A stretch of 64,000 nucleotides of DNA from Atriophallophorus winterbourni (taxonomy: Eukaryota > Platyhelminthes > Trematoda > Plagiorchiida > Microphallidae): contig JACCGJ010001468.1 in assembly GCA_013407085.1 (NCBI GenBank), positions 18,566 to 82,565 on the forward strand, read 5' to 3'. Shown one piece after another: positions 1 to 12,246 of this stretch. The position numbers were made by a program, and so were the translations under genes. The notes beneath the pieces are model-generated. The model saw nothing but the letters and a program-made list of their open reading frames with translations. It did not search any database and had not been told where the DNA came from. How positions within the stretch are numbered: the stretch's first letter is position 1; every line of letters starts with the position of its first letter.

Positions 1-38
<38 letters not shown>
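1..38. repeat. (AT)n microsatellite
   Basis: The window opens in an uninterrupted AT dinucleotide run. Its left end lies outside the window, so its full length is unknown. Confidence 0.95.
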
Positions 39-43
<5 letters not shown>

Positions 44-183
44 TCTGCGTCATTTAATTGTGAACATATGGAATTTGATTGATTACTATGCACGTTTTCC
101 ATCACCAAAGTTCAGATTACTTTGATCTAACGAGCTGCTTAGCACATTGCGCAAACTGTCCCTGCAGCAAAATTTTCAAATAG

Positions 184-1098
184 TCACCCATAATTGCCTA
201 GTGTCTTTGTCACCCTACAGTGTGTAAAGGGATATTTAATTCCTAGTTTAAGAACCATAGCCAGTTTTTCGATAGATAAAGTATTAACGTTGGGGTAAGT
301 CCGATCATTTTGCATGCGCAATTTTTCAAAGTTATTCAAAGTTATTCGACAATTTGATCTGGAGTGTGTAATAATTAACTTGTAGCCATAAGATCTGCTA
401 CCACGTGCTTCTTGCCGATGAAATAGGTGTTCAAGTGGGTGATCCACTGTAAGCAGGATGTTGAAGAGCAGGATCAAGTTACCCCTGAGACGACGGTACG
501 AAGAGTCAAAGAGGTTTAGAGTTGCAATACCCTCCTCGTATTGCCTGTTATATTGCCAGGTCAACTATGTTTTAGCGCAGTGGTATACGCGTTGCAGCAA
601 GGTCTCATCCTTCTATAACGATGGAGACTATGCTTAAACAGCGTACTCCGTTGTTGGTCTGAATAGGTGTTAATTATCCGTGGGAATGTCTGCTTTGTGA
701 AACTACCGAAGATCCTTCAGAGCAATGCTAAGCTTTCGCAGGATTTTTTGTAGACAACAGAACACTGCCGTGAAGTCTTCGAGTTACTGCTAATCCACAA
801 ACTCAGGTTTTTTCCTATCCGTAACACATGAAAGTTGCTGAGATCCCAGAGAGTATGTGAATTCGAATGATTTACCGACGTTTAACATTTTACATATTTG
901 GATGTTGAAGGGTAGGCAGTTTCGCAAGGTCCATGTATGAAGTGCTCCGCGATCTTTTTGTAGAATTTGGCGATTTTCGATGGTGCGTGAGCTAGTCCAG
1001 AATTTGATGTCACCCACAAATAAAATGATTTTGCTGCGTGGAATTTGATACTCTTCTTTATCTTCCTGAACAAGTTTAGTAACTTTGTTTTTTAACAA
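184..1098 (-). pseudogene. CR1-like non-LTR retrotransposon, reverse transcriptase C-terminal fragment
   Basis: Two minus-strand reading frames carry pieces of a CR1-clade ORF2. The upstream piece (790-1098) has the catalytic-loop context of the reverse transcriptase, but reads F-V-G-D where active enzymes have (Y/F)-A-D-D. The downstream piece (184-564) has the C-terminal pattern S-Y-R-R-L-R-G and a later H-S-R region that recurs in other CR1-like copies here (about 14.0 kb and 40.2 kb). The frames are interrupted and the catalytic box is mutated, so this copy is dead. No 3' terminal repeat is visible. Confidence 0.7.
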
Positions 1099-1989
1099 AC
1101 GGTGTAGTTGACGACAGAAACTCAGTTTTTATACAGATTTTTCATCTAAGCAACAAATTTGTGCTACAAATCACTTTTGGGAGAAGAAGGAGAAGATTTC
1201 GAAGAAATCATATTTTGCAGATTATCAATATTGCCTTAGTCACATCGCCTTCTATAATGTTCAAATTATATAGAAACACGAATTTTAGTGCGCGTATTAT
1301 TTCGCTTAGATTTTAAGCATCACTCTCCTCGGATTATGAACCGCTGTGATTGTGAATATGAATAAGATGTAGCTGCCACAAAGCTTTGGTGAGCACTATG
1401 GTAGCAGCATAATGAAACGCATACTATCCAGCCCCTAGATTTGGTTGAGGTTAACGTTGGTGAATGCGTTATATTACTCAATTTCTTTGAAGGACAACTC
1501 ATTAAGTCGATGACACCAGAATGTTGGATACCTAGCATCACAGGCGGTGTGTTTGGAGAATTATCGAGCCGTTGAACGCAACTGAAATACTTTCAGAAGG
1601 CAGTTGCATCGAACAGGTCGGTATCAGCGAATATTTCGTGCTTCAGTTCGACATATAGTATGCTTTTTTCTGGCTAAGACTTTCGATGAGCGTAGCCATT
1701 AAAAAAATTTATGAATGTTTACTGCATCCCTTGCTAAATATGATTAAAATTCATGCTTCAGCGTTCCGAGCGATTTTCTAGGAACGTAAACGAGCGAAGA
1801 TGTCGTTATTGTTAATTGCAACTGCAAACCATTCTTTTATTTTCTTTTCCATTTTCTCGTGCCTAGTTTGTTTTGTGCGTTTTTTAGGACTGCTAGCTTT
1901 GTCGAATAAACCTAAAATTTTTAAATGGAATGTCGGGGATATAGTTGGAAAATCATGTGAAAGAAAGAATTGAGACCAATCTTCAATCA
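1099..1989. other. no gene recognised
   Basis: Only short open frames are present (for example minus 1320-1541 and 1778-1990), with no domain I can recognise. The right-hand part may be decayed sequence downstream of the CR1-like element that follows. Confidence 0.4.
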
Positions 1990-3960
1990 TTATAAGTGTT
2001 AAAAGTAAGTTCCAATCGATGAAACGTTGAAGAGTCTTGACCTCTTTGGTAGCTTTGCAAGTGCATGATAGATGGAAGGATAATATTTTATGGCCCCCAT
2101 TAAAGGGGAAGGCAATATTAGTAAGTTGTTTGGATCAATATTTAGAGTAAAGACTAAGTCAAGAACGTTGCCCGTTCTAGTTGGTCAATCAATAAATTGT
2201 TTGTAATCTAGTAAGTCAAGCGTTTTCATAAAAGTTGTATGAGAGCTAACTTTACTTCGTTTGTGCCAGTTTAAATTAGGCATGTTAAAATCACCGGCTA
2301 TAAGTTTATGGCGTGCATGATGTAAAGACGTTTCGATGAAAGCTTGAGTTAATGTATTCAGATTAGATGGAGTTGAGCTTGGTGGGTAGTAGATGCAGCC
2401 TATTAAAAGATCTAGTATAGGTAGTTCTATCCATAGTGAATCTTCAAGTTCTGTCAAATTCGAAGATGTTATGTTATTAGCTTTGAATCTTGAATGCACA
2501 TACATAAGGCAACCATCACCTCGTATTAGAGTGCGGTTTCTCCTGAATACCTGGTAGTTCAGTATCATGAGTTTAAAGTCAGAGTGATCATCACGAGTTC
2601 AGGATTCAGTTATAAGAATAATATCTACAGGTTAAGAAGATAGATAAGATTTTAGTATAAGGATTTTAGGTAATATTGATCTAGCATTAATGACCAGAAA
2701 ACGAACAATACAAAGGTCGGGAGTTAAAGGATTTGGGGTGAGTGCATTAGAGAGTTTACGATGCTTAAAATTTAATTTATGTATTTTTGAATAAAGTGGT
2801 ATTATGGTTAAAGTATGGTTCATAGTTGAAGTGAGAAACATATGGATTATAAAATAAAGTTTGGGGAATATAATTATTATAATAGGAGGGATAATGTGTA
2901 ATAGTAGATGAATTATAATAAGGTTGAATATTACAAAAAGGTGTAGGAGGAGCTGATGAATGTTGTTAGTGTTGCTCATATGATGGGGGGTTATTCATTA
3001 AGAATCGAGCTGTGTCAATACGGTTGTTGACACTGGGTAAACCTCTTATATAATTAGTTGTCTTCATACGTTGTCGGTGAGGTTGTCTGATTACTGCCTC
3101 TCTAAAAGTAAGAGGGTTTGGTAGGAGGGGTCGTGTTTGTCTTAATTTAGGTAAACGCGGCGGGCGTAGATGCAGATGTCGAGTTACACCCACATCATGA
3201 TAATCAGGTGCGGGTGTCAAACTTTGGGAACTATTAGAGTTCATTTCATATACAGATTCACATTGCATTTGTTCATTGGTATCTGAGGTATTGTTACTAA
3301 TAGTGGAGCTGATAAGTTTGCGTATTTTATAGTTAAATTTTCGTTGCATGGGTGTTAAGTCCGGTTTTAAGATCACACCCGAGAACCTAGGTATACTTTT
3401 CAAAAGGTTTATATTATCAAGTAAATACAATGCAAAACTCTTATCAGAGAATTTTAATAAAATAGGAGTCCGTTTTTTAATTGCGTTTATACAAAGTCGA
3501 ACTACAGTGAAACATTCAATGGGGATGACATATGCCGAGAATATACATTTTTTAAAATCGTTTAAAGGGTATTTATCTGCAACATTGAAGATGATATCAT
3601 TTTCCGAGCGAGCTTCTCTTTGATATATTCCAGTGCTCATGGTTTCTGTGAATTTATTTGCTTGAATCAATATATAATGGTCAATACTAATATCAGAGTT
3701 CATGAGTGATAAGAGCGGTTTAAGAGAACTATAGTTGAATTTGCATATTGCTAGTTCGTTTTTAAGTTCTGACAACTCTGATTCTATTTTTAATTCATTC
3801 AGAATAATTGAAGTGTCACTGTCTAATCTAACAGTACAATCACTAGGCTTAGATAATTTACGTAGCTTCATTCGAGAAGATAATAGGGTATTCGAGTGCA
3901 TGCTTTCACCGGAAATATTTAATCGATTCAGCCAATATTATTTCAATAAAAATTGAGTTC
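1990..3960 (-). mobile_element. CR1-like retrotransposon, ORF1 plus endonuclease part of ORF2, 3'-truncated
   Basis: Read on the minus strand the order is an intact ORF1 (3901-2966), then the apurinic-type endonuclease half of ORF2 (about 2720-1990). Endonuclease hallmarks are N-A-R-S near its start, I-L-I-T-E-S, the metal-site segment A-G-D-F-N-M-P, and N-V-L-D-L-V-F-T near its end. A few in-frame stops interrupt the endonuclease, and the reverse transcriptase half is not found downstream. A related, more decayed copy in the same orientation lies at 8.48-10.55 kb. Confidence 0.75.
2966..3901 (-). CDS. ORF1 protein of CR1-like retrotransposon (311 aa, uninterrupted)
   Basis: This is a 311-residue open frame immediately 5' of the endonuclease region and in the same orientation, which is the position of ORF1 in CR1-clade elements. 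The N-terminal third is rich in Leu, Lys and Glu and could form a coiled coil, and the C-terminal third is basic and Pro/Arg-rich. I see no zinc knuckle. It is alignable by eye with the fragmented frame at 9544-10401. ORF1 proteins bind element RNA; that role here is inferred from position. The lack of stops suggests a relatively recent insertion. It is not a host gene. Confidence 0.6.
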   Translation of the reverse strand: MHSNTLLSSRMKLRKLSKPSDCTVRLDSDTSIILNELKIESELSELKNELAICKFNYSSLKPLLSLMNSDISIDHYILIQANKFTETMSTGIYQREARSENDIIFNVADKYPLNDFKKCIFSAYVIPIECFTVVRLCINAIKKRTPILLKFSDKSFALYLLDNINLLKSIPRFSGVILKPDLTPMQRKFNYKIRKLISSTISNNTSDTNEQMQCESVYEMNSNSSQSLTPAPDYHDVGVTRHLHLRPPRLPKLRQTRPLLPNPLTFREAVIRQPHRQRMKTTNYIRGLPSVNNRIDTARFLMNNPPSYEQH

Positions 3961-5400
3961 AAATATGTAACGAGAATACGTTGAATATAAGCAGAGCAAG
4001 TGTAATGAAAGAATTGGGATCACGTACCAGATTCGAGCAGCCCGCGACCTTGAAATTTCGAATTTTTGGAATCATAAGTTGAGTACAACTCGCACCTCCG
4101 TCATAGGCAATCCCGTATCCGGGTAGACATACGATTTAAATTGTTCACCAAAGAAGAAGAAGAAATTGGCTTTATTCATATAAAGGAATTTTCTGCAGTA
4201 AATAAAATTGCACCATATAATTTAAAACAAATTTACCGACAGTTCCCGATATCAATTTGTCGACTGAACGATGTTTCTTTTCAGTCTTGATTGATAATTT
4301 CCACATGTGATCTAGTTTATTAACAAATGGTGTAACCAAATGTTTTGAGATAAAAGTGTCACAACAATTCCCGGTATCTCGTAATTCGTTCAAAATTACG
4401 CGTCGAAAATTGGCCTCAGTTGATACGAAAAAATGATGCATTTTGCTCACAGCTAGCGTTTACATTTAACGAAAAATGTTGAAAATACCTGCGTATAAAT
4501 TAATTGTATGCACGGCCGATTTGAAGGCCCCACTGGTGGCCTTGGATGTTTTTCTACATGCTGCAGTGGAACCTGCTTGTGCTATATGTCATTTGGTTAC
4601 CTACGAATTTTATTCACTGTCTCACAATTTCCTCTTAAAGCGAGAACTAATGAAATCGGCCAAATATAGAAAAAACAAATTTTAAAAATGAAGATTTTTC
4701 TTGTTTATTATTATGATATTTAATCTGTGGACAATTTTACTTTAAACAACTCTTACCATGGCAGTGAAGAAAATTACGCTCATCGTTTTCCAATACCATC
4801 GTATACTCAACCGTTTTTTAGGAGAATGACTGTTCTGTATAAAATGGAAATCCGTCTGGCAAACAACTTTTGTTTCCATTAGTCAACTATTCTTTAAAAT
4901 TCTTGGATCATACAGCTTGCCATACTCGCGTGCCACTCATACCTCACACTCTCTCATTCTCCAAAATGATTTCCGGAATTTCTTAATTTCAATGACTTTA
5001 TGTTCATCTTCAGTTATCTCAACCAACCATTCCAAAAACGTTAAATTTTTATAACTTAATTTAAATGTTTTTATGCAAATTTTATTAACATTGTAATCAA
5101 TTCCTCTGTAATTACCTTTCACCCCTGCTCTCTAGATCTTGGCATATCTCCAATTTTCTATCTTTATGAAATCTAAATGAAATTTCATTGTTTTCAGTCA
5201 TTGAGAAATTTTTCTTACTCTATGCAAATTCGATTTAATTATTGAACGCAAACAATTATTTAAAATTTCCGCTTTCTTCGATCATTTTTATAAGAGTATA
5301 TTCTTTTGCTGTACAAATTTTGATAGCCTCATCATGTATTACATGTCTTCGTTTGCTAAGAATATATTGAAATATTACTATTATGCCTCGCTTTTTTCAA
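3961..5400. other. AT-rich, no gene recognised
   Basis: Short open frames at 4172-4450 (minus) and 4476-4685 (plus) show no recognisable domain and are within chance expectation. The rest is AT-rich and low in structure. Confidence 0.4.
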
Positions 5401-5413
5401 ATTCAATTTAGTT

Positions 5414-5614
5414 TGGCCCATGTCGAAGCGCCCGAAGGAGCTACACGAATTTTGCCGCGCTTGTCAGATCGAGAGCATCAGGTTCGGTCGCCTCTTACGT
5501 TATTCTGATGGATCATTATCTGTCAATTGAGACAGAATCACCTGGAGAGGAGCAATTATTGACAAAACCTGCTACCATGTTCATTAGCCCTAAGCCAATA
5601 AACGTATTATATAC
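5414..5614 (+). other. candidate protein-coding exon of unknown gene
   Basis: A more GC-rich island sits in AT-rich surroundings. It starts after an acceptor-like pyrimidine tract ending in TTTAG (5413) and ends at a good donor (ACAG followed by GTGAGC, cut after 5614). The frame starting directly at 5414 is open for all 201 nt (67 codons). A second frame from the ATG at 5422 is open for about 36 codons and contains a C-x-x-C pair. I recognise neither translation. It could be an upstream exon of the plus-strand KMT2 gene or of an unrelated gene, or a chance combination. Confidence 0.3.
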
Positions 5615-6479
5615 AGGTGAGCAAAAATCGTGGTGATGTGCTATCTTCTATGGTCTTCAGTGACTGACCATCTTATTGTACTGAGTTAGACTCATGAATG
5701 AATATCTTCCTGCTTATAAGTATCTTCTATTCGAAGCGAAAGTATATTGCTTAATCCAGGTTAACAGAATTCACCTGATATTTATCTAGGAATGACTTGG
5801 CTATGTGCTCAACACTACAAATTAATTCATCAAGGTCTCTTTTGGTATTTAAGTTTATTCAAAATGACCGTGGACTTTCATCCATTGACAGATTGTTTGC
5901 TGCTTCTTTTAGCCCTAAACTGTAGAGTCGCGCTAGGAAGGAAGACAGGTCAAAGTTAATTAGAGTGGTTTGATTGTCTGGAAAGCAACAAGCTTAGCAA
6001 TAAGCATACAATGGTAGAAAATGAAGTGGAAAATGAGCAATCAAATTAGACTGTATATAAGTATTCTGGAAACGAATAATTCCATCGAAATTCGTCTTAT
6101 TTGATTCTAAATTCAAGCAATCTATAAAAGTGAGCAACGTTAGAAAGTAATGTTTTTCATGTACAACAGACATGGACAGAATGAAAATCACTTCTACATT
6201 GCCAGTGGTAATTGGGTACCACCAGTATATATTTATGGGTCCGATAATTTTTCGTATGCATATTCCGAAAAATTAAAGTCAGACATGATTAAAAATCCAC
6301 AAGTAAATCTGAATGTAGCCATGCGAATTCTGTCGAGTTGCGTCAGATTGTAAGTTTACTATGGAGATGGTTGACGAAATAATACCCACATAACATAGTC
6401 TTCATCGTTTGGTAATCAGAGTGAGCACCATAGTGTATCAGTAAACACGACATCTGTATCTCTAATCTCACAGCACATA
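5615..6479. other. no gene recognised
   Basis: Only short, overlapping, opposite-strand open frames (minus 5994-6191 and plus 6150-6353) with no recognisable domain. Confidence 0.35.
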
Positions 6480-7640
6480 AGGTTTTGCTTATAGTACGAT
6501 GCTACTTCTTCAACCCCTTAACTGTCATGGCGATTAAGTGACATGCCGGTAATTCTAGTTATCTATTCGTTTCATGAGTCTGTAGCCATGTTTCCGATAT
6601 GGCGAGAATGTTCGGTAAAGATTTCAGTAAAGCTACACGCAGTTCACTGATTTTAGTGGCTAGACATTTTGCGCTTGTTTTAGTTGTTTTGCTCAGCATG
6701 GATAGGGCGTGGAAATGGATGCTAGCGAATTGCAGAATACGTGTTGACCAACTCTCCCAGAGTCGACATTTGAGCGTTTTATACTCTCAAACATGCCTGA
6801 TTGCTTTGAAATTGTACTGTGATCTATAGCATCGGCTGCATTTGTTTCGGACACTTTAGCTACTGATTGATTTGGTTGCATTTCTATTGGCTGTTATGTA
6901 GAATCTATTTATCTAAGATATAGTTTCGATGCGTTTATTTTAATTTCTCGTGGTATTAATATGCGGCCATTTTTTCAAAGTGTATAACGACATCAAATAT
7001 ATCTTGGCTTAAGTACGGTACTTTGAGTTGTTTAGGACCTGGGTTTTCATAATTTTTAAGGGATGCTGATCGTGTCAGCCACAGGCTACACCATGCAAGC
7101 CAATTATGTCACTACTTAAATTCAATTGTAGCTGAGCGTTTACGCGCTTCACTGACTTACTATTTGCGTTGACAGCTTCTGGAACTCCGAAAAGAATTAA
7201 AGTTTGACCATGAATTTGCACAATGGCGAAGATCCTTTCAGTGACAGCCAAACTATTCCTACGCAAGACAAATGCGGAATGTGAGATGATATATAGATTG
7301 CTATCCGAACTTACCATGATTTCAAGCATATTTGATGACGTAGGTTTACGATAAAGCCGTAAAAATGAGAATGGTTTAAATGAATACAATTTCATGCTGC
7401 TGCACAACTCTGTTCATTCCTTTGTATCGTGATACATCCCGTCGCCCAGAAAAACGCATTTCTATCCTTAAGTTAGTGCAAATCACGCTCACTCCAAGGA
7501 GTGACTGTACAAGGTTTGCCTGTAGCTCTCGCTGGTTGTAGTGCGTTTCAACTGCCTTATGCCCAATAGCTATCGCGCCCGCTATTTTTTTATATTTTGC
7601 ACCGTGACTTTCGGTTTTCAATTCAATTGTTTCAGCTAAA
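6480..7640 (-). pseudogene. probable decayed retroelement ORF1-like sequence
   Basis: The minus strand carries two overlapping frames (7376-7621 and 7075-7407) followed by a long stretch that keeps protein-like composition despite frequent stops. The order of hydrophobic and polar blocks loosely resembles the CR1-like ORF1 at 2966-3901, but I cannot align it with confidence. It could instead be another decayed element. No host domain is visible. Confidence 0.3.
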
Positions 7641-8480
7641 CCTTCCTATGAGCCATTGTCTTGTTCTTCGTACATTTTTCGGACAAAGGAAATTTTGGCC
7701 AGACATTACTTTCAATTTATTCAAATGAATAATCCAATAAATTTTATTTTTGAATTTCCGAGGCATGCTTATCATGATCATTAATTTCCAAAAGGTTTGT
7801 ACAATAAGTTTAAAGTATTTAAATTTACAAAAACAATTTCAAGGGACGTTTAAAAATATAAAGGTATAGTATTTACAAGTTGCTCTCAGATAAACTGTAT
7901 GTGATCTGATATTATACAAAAACCCTGGCATTTCGAGAAAAATGTCAGTGAATGTTCCCGATTGCACTGATGTTTAACGGATAATGTCCATCAAGGTTGT
8001 GTGAAGAAGTCATTGGTTGATTTTCCAAACTTTTTCATTTTGATTGTTTGAAATAGATTGATACATCATAAACATAAACCGCTTTCTTGTCCGCTAGGCA
8101 ACAGGAATCGATTCCACCAGATTGATGTCTCATGCGGGCCAGTTTTATTTGGGTTCGGATTGAGAAACGAAGCTGTGAAATACTCGAAAGCGAGAGAACG
8201 TTCTTTCGAACGTTATGACAATTTATCTAATATCAATACCAATGAATATCATTTATATATAAATCATGAGGTAGAAAATCTAACTCAAGATGATCGCGTA
8301 TTTTTCCTATTTTCCGTATTTTCTATATTATCCGTTGACGTTATTTTGAAGAATTAGACGAGATTATGCTCCAGTCTGCAAAACCATAAGGGATCGAGTT
8401 TCAGTTATCCACATCTTTCTCTACAAGGATGATTGGTGTTATAACCGATCATATTTTAAGGAATTATCTTGTATCCTTTC
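7641..8480. other. no gene recognised
   Basis: One plus-strand frame (8058-8357, 99 codons) has no recognisable domain. A sequence of about 40% GC this long is expected to give several frames of that size by chance. Confidence 0.35.
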
Positions 8481-10550
8481 TTAAACTATGCCATCGGATT
8501 TATTTATATTGGTATATATAATGTTACAATAGTCTAGGAGAATAATGGTGAATAATTTATAATTTTCTTTTTTACGACGACGTTGAATAATAGATCTGTG
8601 TAGAATGTTCTTACTTTGCCTAATTTTAGTAATAAGATAGCGTATCTGTTCATTGAAAGTGAGTGATGCAGAATATCGAAATCCGAAATCACGCGTGCTG
8701 TCAATCATTTGAATTGCGTTATTTTTAGGAAGAATTGAGTTATGTTGTATTGACTGAGTCAATAATGTTGCCTATTTTAGTCGGTCTATCAATAATTTTT
8801 GTAACTTAGTAATTCAAGAGTTTTCATGGAATTTGTATGAGAGCTAACTTTACTTCGTTAGTGCCACTTTAAATTAGGCATGTTGAAGTCCCCGGCTACA
8901 CGTTTATGGCGTGCGTGATGTAAAGAATCTTAGTTAAAAGCTTGAGTTAATGTATCTAGATTAGATGTAGTTGAAACTGGTGGATAGTAGATGCAACCTA
9001 TCAAAAGATCTAGCATAGGTAGTTCTATTCATACTAAATCTATAAATTCAGTTAAATTCGAAGATGTTATGCTATTAGCTTTAAATTTTGAAGGCAACCG
9101 CCACCTCGATTTAGAGTGCGGTTAATCTTTATTATCTGGCAGTTAGGTATGATGAGTTCATAATCACAGTGATCATCAAGAATCCAGGATTCAGTTATAA
9201 GAATAATGTCTACTGGTTTAAAAGAAACTTAAAATTTAAATATATGGATTTTAGTTATGATTTATCGAGCATTGATGACAAGAAAACGAAGTTAAAGGAT
9301 TTGAGATAGTGTATTAAACCGTTTTCTAGGCTTTAAATTCAGTTCATATGTTTTTGAAAAATGTCGTATTAGGATTAAAGTATGATTCATAATTGGTGTG
9401 AGACACAAATGGATTTTAATATAAAGGTTGGGTATATAATTATTATAACAGGTGAGATATTTTGTAATGGTCGCTGAATTATAATAAGGTTGAATATTAC
9501 AAAAAGGTATAGTTAGACCTGATGAATGGTGATACTTTTGATTTTATGGTAGGTGGTTATTCATTACGAAACGAGAAGAAGTTTCAATATGGTTATCGAC
9601 ACGGGGTGAACCTCTTACATAATTAGTTGCCCTCATAAGTTGTTGGTAATGTTGCTTAATTACTGCCTCTCTGAACGAAGCAGGATTTGGTAGAAGTGTT
9701 CTTGTTTGTCTTGATTTAGGTGAACGTGGCGAACGTAGATGCAAAGTTCGTGTCTCACAGAAACCATGATTATCAAGTGTGGCTGTTGAACTTTGGGAAT
9801 TATTAGAGTTAATTTCAATTACTGATTCACATTTCATCTGTTCTTTTTTAACTAAGTTATTGTTACATATGGTGGAGCTGATAACTTTGCGTTTTTTATA
9901 GTTGAATTTTCGTTGCATGAGCGCCAAGTCTGGTTTCATGACCACGTTCAAGAACCTCGGTATACTTTTCAAAAGGTTTTTATTATCAGGTAAATACGAT
10001 GCACAACTGTTATCTGTGGATTTCAATAAAACAGGATACTGTTGTTTAATTGTGATTTTACGTAGTCGGACAAAAGTGAAACATTCTATTGGAATGCCAT
10101 AAGTTCAAAAGTTACACTATTTTAAATGGTTTAAACGATAATTATTTGCAACATTGAAAATGATAACATTTTTTAAAAGAGCTTCTCTTTTATATATTTC
10201 TGTGCAAACGGTTTCAATAAAATTATTGGCTTGGATCAATATATCATGGTCAATACCTAGATCAGGGTTCATTAGTGATAAAAGAGGTTTCAGAGAATTA
10301 TAGCTGGGATTGCATATTGCTAGTTCGTCTCTAAGTTCTGACACTCTTGATTCAATTTTTTTCCATTCATTCAGAATAACTGAAGTGTTATTATCCAACA
10401 TACCAGTTCAATTACTTGGCTCAAATATTTCACGAAATTTAATTCGAGAAGATAACGTTTTTCGAGTGCATTTTTCACCAGATTTATTTTATGGATTCAA
10501 CAGATATTATCTTAATGAAAATAAGGTTAAATACGTTAAGAGACTAAGTT
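8481..10550 (-). mobile_element. CR1-like retrotransposon, second decayed copy with internal deletion
   Basis: The same family as 1990-3960 and the same orientation. ORF1 is broken into frames at 10401-10117 and 10026-9544. The endonuclease region (about 9250-8765) has many stops. It runs directly into a piece of the reverse transcriptase C-terminus (8762-8481, with the D-Y-C-N-I-I-Y segment), so the central reverse transcriptase is deleted. Base-level similarity to the first copy is plain around 2185-2300 versus 8775-8890. Confidence 0.7.
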
Positions 10551-11574
10551 AGATACAAGCAGCATAAAATAAATCGGTGAAGTGGTATAACCAACTAAAT
10601 TCCAGCAACCCGTGTGTTCGCGTCTTTATGAGAAAAACGCACTTTAAGACTAGCTGTCTTATACGCATAATCTAAAACTTTGTTTTGAGTGATTCGATGT
10701 GATACAAATTTTATTTGATTGTTATCAAATTCGAAACCCAACACGGGCAAACTGAGAGTTCTGTGCAATGACCATAGTCTCTACCTATTCCTCAAACGTT
10801 TCATACCGAGCTGAGAGCTCAGCATCCTATCATCAAAGTTGTTTTCATGGACAAATGTTAAAACAAGTTAATCTTTGTGTGGTATAGTTCGACCAATTTA
10901 CACACGTAGCATACACTGAGCTTGTTTTATCATTCAGCATTGATGGCCAATGATTTGTCACATTTTCGCGAAACATGTGAGCCGCTGCAACAGGTAACAG
11001 ATTTGATCTTCCGCTGACAACTTTCTTACAGACAACGCACGAACAACATATAGATATATTTTAACTGGGTGAACCAAAGGTGAGATTCACGGCAGAAAAA
11101 TCGATGCTGCATGGGTTGGTTAGTGCGATATTTTGAGCAGTTGAATAAATGTGATGATATAGCAGTGATTATTTCAGTCTTTTAGTAGCTTCCAACTGTT
11201 ATAAACACCGACGTGGTGACCTGTCAACAGAAAAACAAAAGCGATGGGAATGCACGAACAAACTGCAGGAAATCCACGCGTGTTGCATACGAATAACGAC
11301 AAGTCGTGGATGGATAATCGTTTTATTAGTAGATCTGTCGTAGCAAAAACGTTTACACAGATAAACCAAAATCACACTGATTTGGGAAATTTATATCCAA
11401 AAGTGTCGGAGCTCAAAATATAACAACCGCACGCCACATCTAAAACGTAGAACACAACGTTCGGATAAGATCGTTATTACTCCTGCGATCAAAATATATG
11501 CGAGACTTGAATAATTTAATTGAGGGTTCTTCTGGGTTAAATACTAGTACATTTCTAGTTTTAATATATTGTGA
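10551..11574. other. no gene recognised
   Basis: No frame above background and no repeat I can pair with the rest of the window. The expected next (fourth) unit of the adjoining 240-bp array is not present here. Confidence 0.4.
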
Positions 11575-11724
11575 AGATCGCATACTCATGCCAAACACTG
11601 TTCCATATGGTTCATACAAATAACCACGTTGTTCACATGCAGAATTACGAAGTGATTCCCGGGCAAGCGCTCGAGGCGTGTATGAAAGACCAATATATTA
11701 TGGTGCTCTCATCCCCATCCCTTA

Positions 11725-11766
11725 CACCACTACCGGTTTCTGGCCGTTTGCCGTCATTGGGTGGAG
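11725..11766 (-). ncRNA. hammerhead ribozyme motif, unit 1 (core mutated)
   Basis: Stem II (GGC/GCC), GAAA, the loopless stem III (ACC/GGT) and the GTA cleavage triplet are intact. The first core strand reads CCAATGA rather than CTGATGA, so cleavage is probably lost. Confidence 0.6.
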
Positions 11767-11964
11767 ACAGTAAGAACAAGTTCAGTGAGACATGAAACAG
11801 TTGTACGGTAGTTATAAAAGCTATACTTATATGCCACTGTTTTATACAGTTCTTTCGAAGAACGACGACGTTCAAATACAGAATTTCCAAGTTATTCCTG
11901 GCCAAGCTCTAACGGCGCTTATAAAAAACTAATATATCGTGGTGCTCACATTCCTACACGTTAC

Positions 11965-12006
11965 ACAGCACTTCCGTTTTTAGCTGTTTGCAGTCATTAG
12001 ATGGAG
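11965..12006 (-). ncRNA. hammerhead ribozyme relic, unit 2
   Basis: Exactly 240 nt from unit 1. The core reads CTAATGA and GAAA has become AAAA, and stem III is broken. Predicted inactive. Confidence 0.5.
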
Positions 12007-12204
12007 ATAGTGAGATCATATTCAGTGAGCCTTGAAACTTTCGAAAATTGATAAACAAAGTTTTACTTGTATGTCATTGTTGTATAGGGTTCCAACAAAG
12101 AATTACGATGTTCAAACATGGAATCACGAATGCATTCCTTGACAAGCGCTCGAAGCGTTTATAAAAGATTAATATATTGTGGTGCTCAAATATCTATCCC
12201 TTTT

Positions 12205-12246
12205 ACACCACTATCGTTTCTTACTGTTTGCTATCATCTTGTTTTT
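12205..12246 (-). ncRNA. hammerhead ribozyme relic, unit 3
   Basis: GATGA and GAAAC are kept and the triplet reads ATA, but the 5' arm of stem I is absent, so the array ends inside this ribozyme. Confidence 0.5.

Larger units (their letters stand above)
11575..12246 (-). mobile_element. family B: tandem array of about 2.8 units, 240-bp period (retrozyme-like)
   Basis: Three tandem units are readable on the minus strand. The tetranucleotide equivalent to the conserved GAAA lies at plus positions 11737, 11977 and 12217, an exact 240-nt spacing. Other landmarks keep the same spacing, such as the start of the GGTGCTC-like motif at 11701-11703, 11941 and 12181. Each unit contains the remains of a hammerhead ribozyme, followed by a non-coding body. 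Tandem short units with one hammerhead each are the defining layout of metazoan retrozymes. Similarity fades near 11575 and stops at about 12246 inside the third ribozyme. Confidence 0.8.

Noticed and set aside
11575..12246. CRISPR-like array
   Set aside because: The repeats are 240 bp with no unique spacers, in an animal genome.
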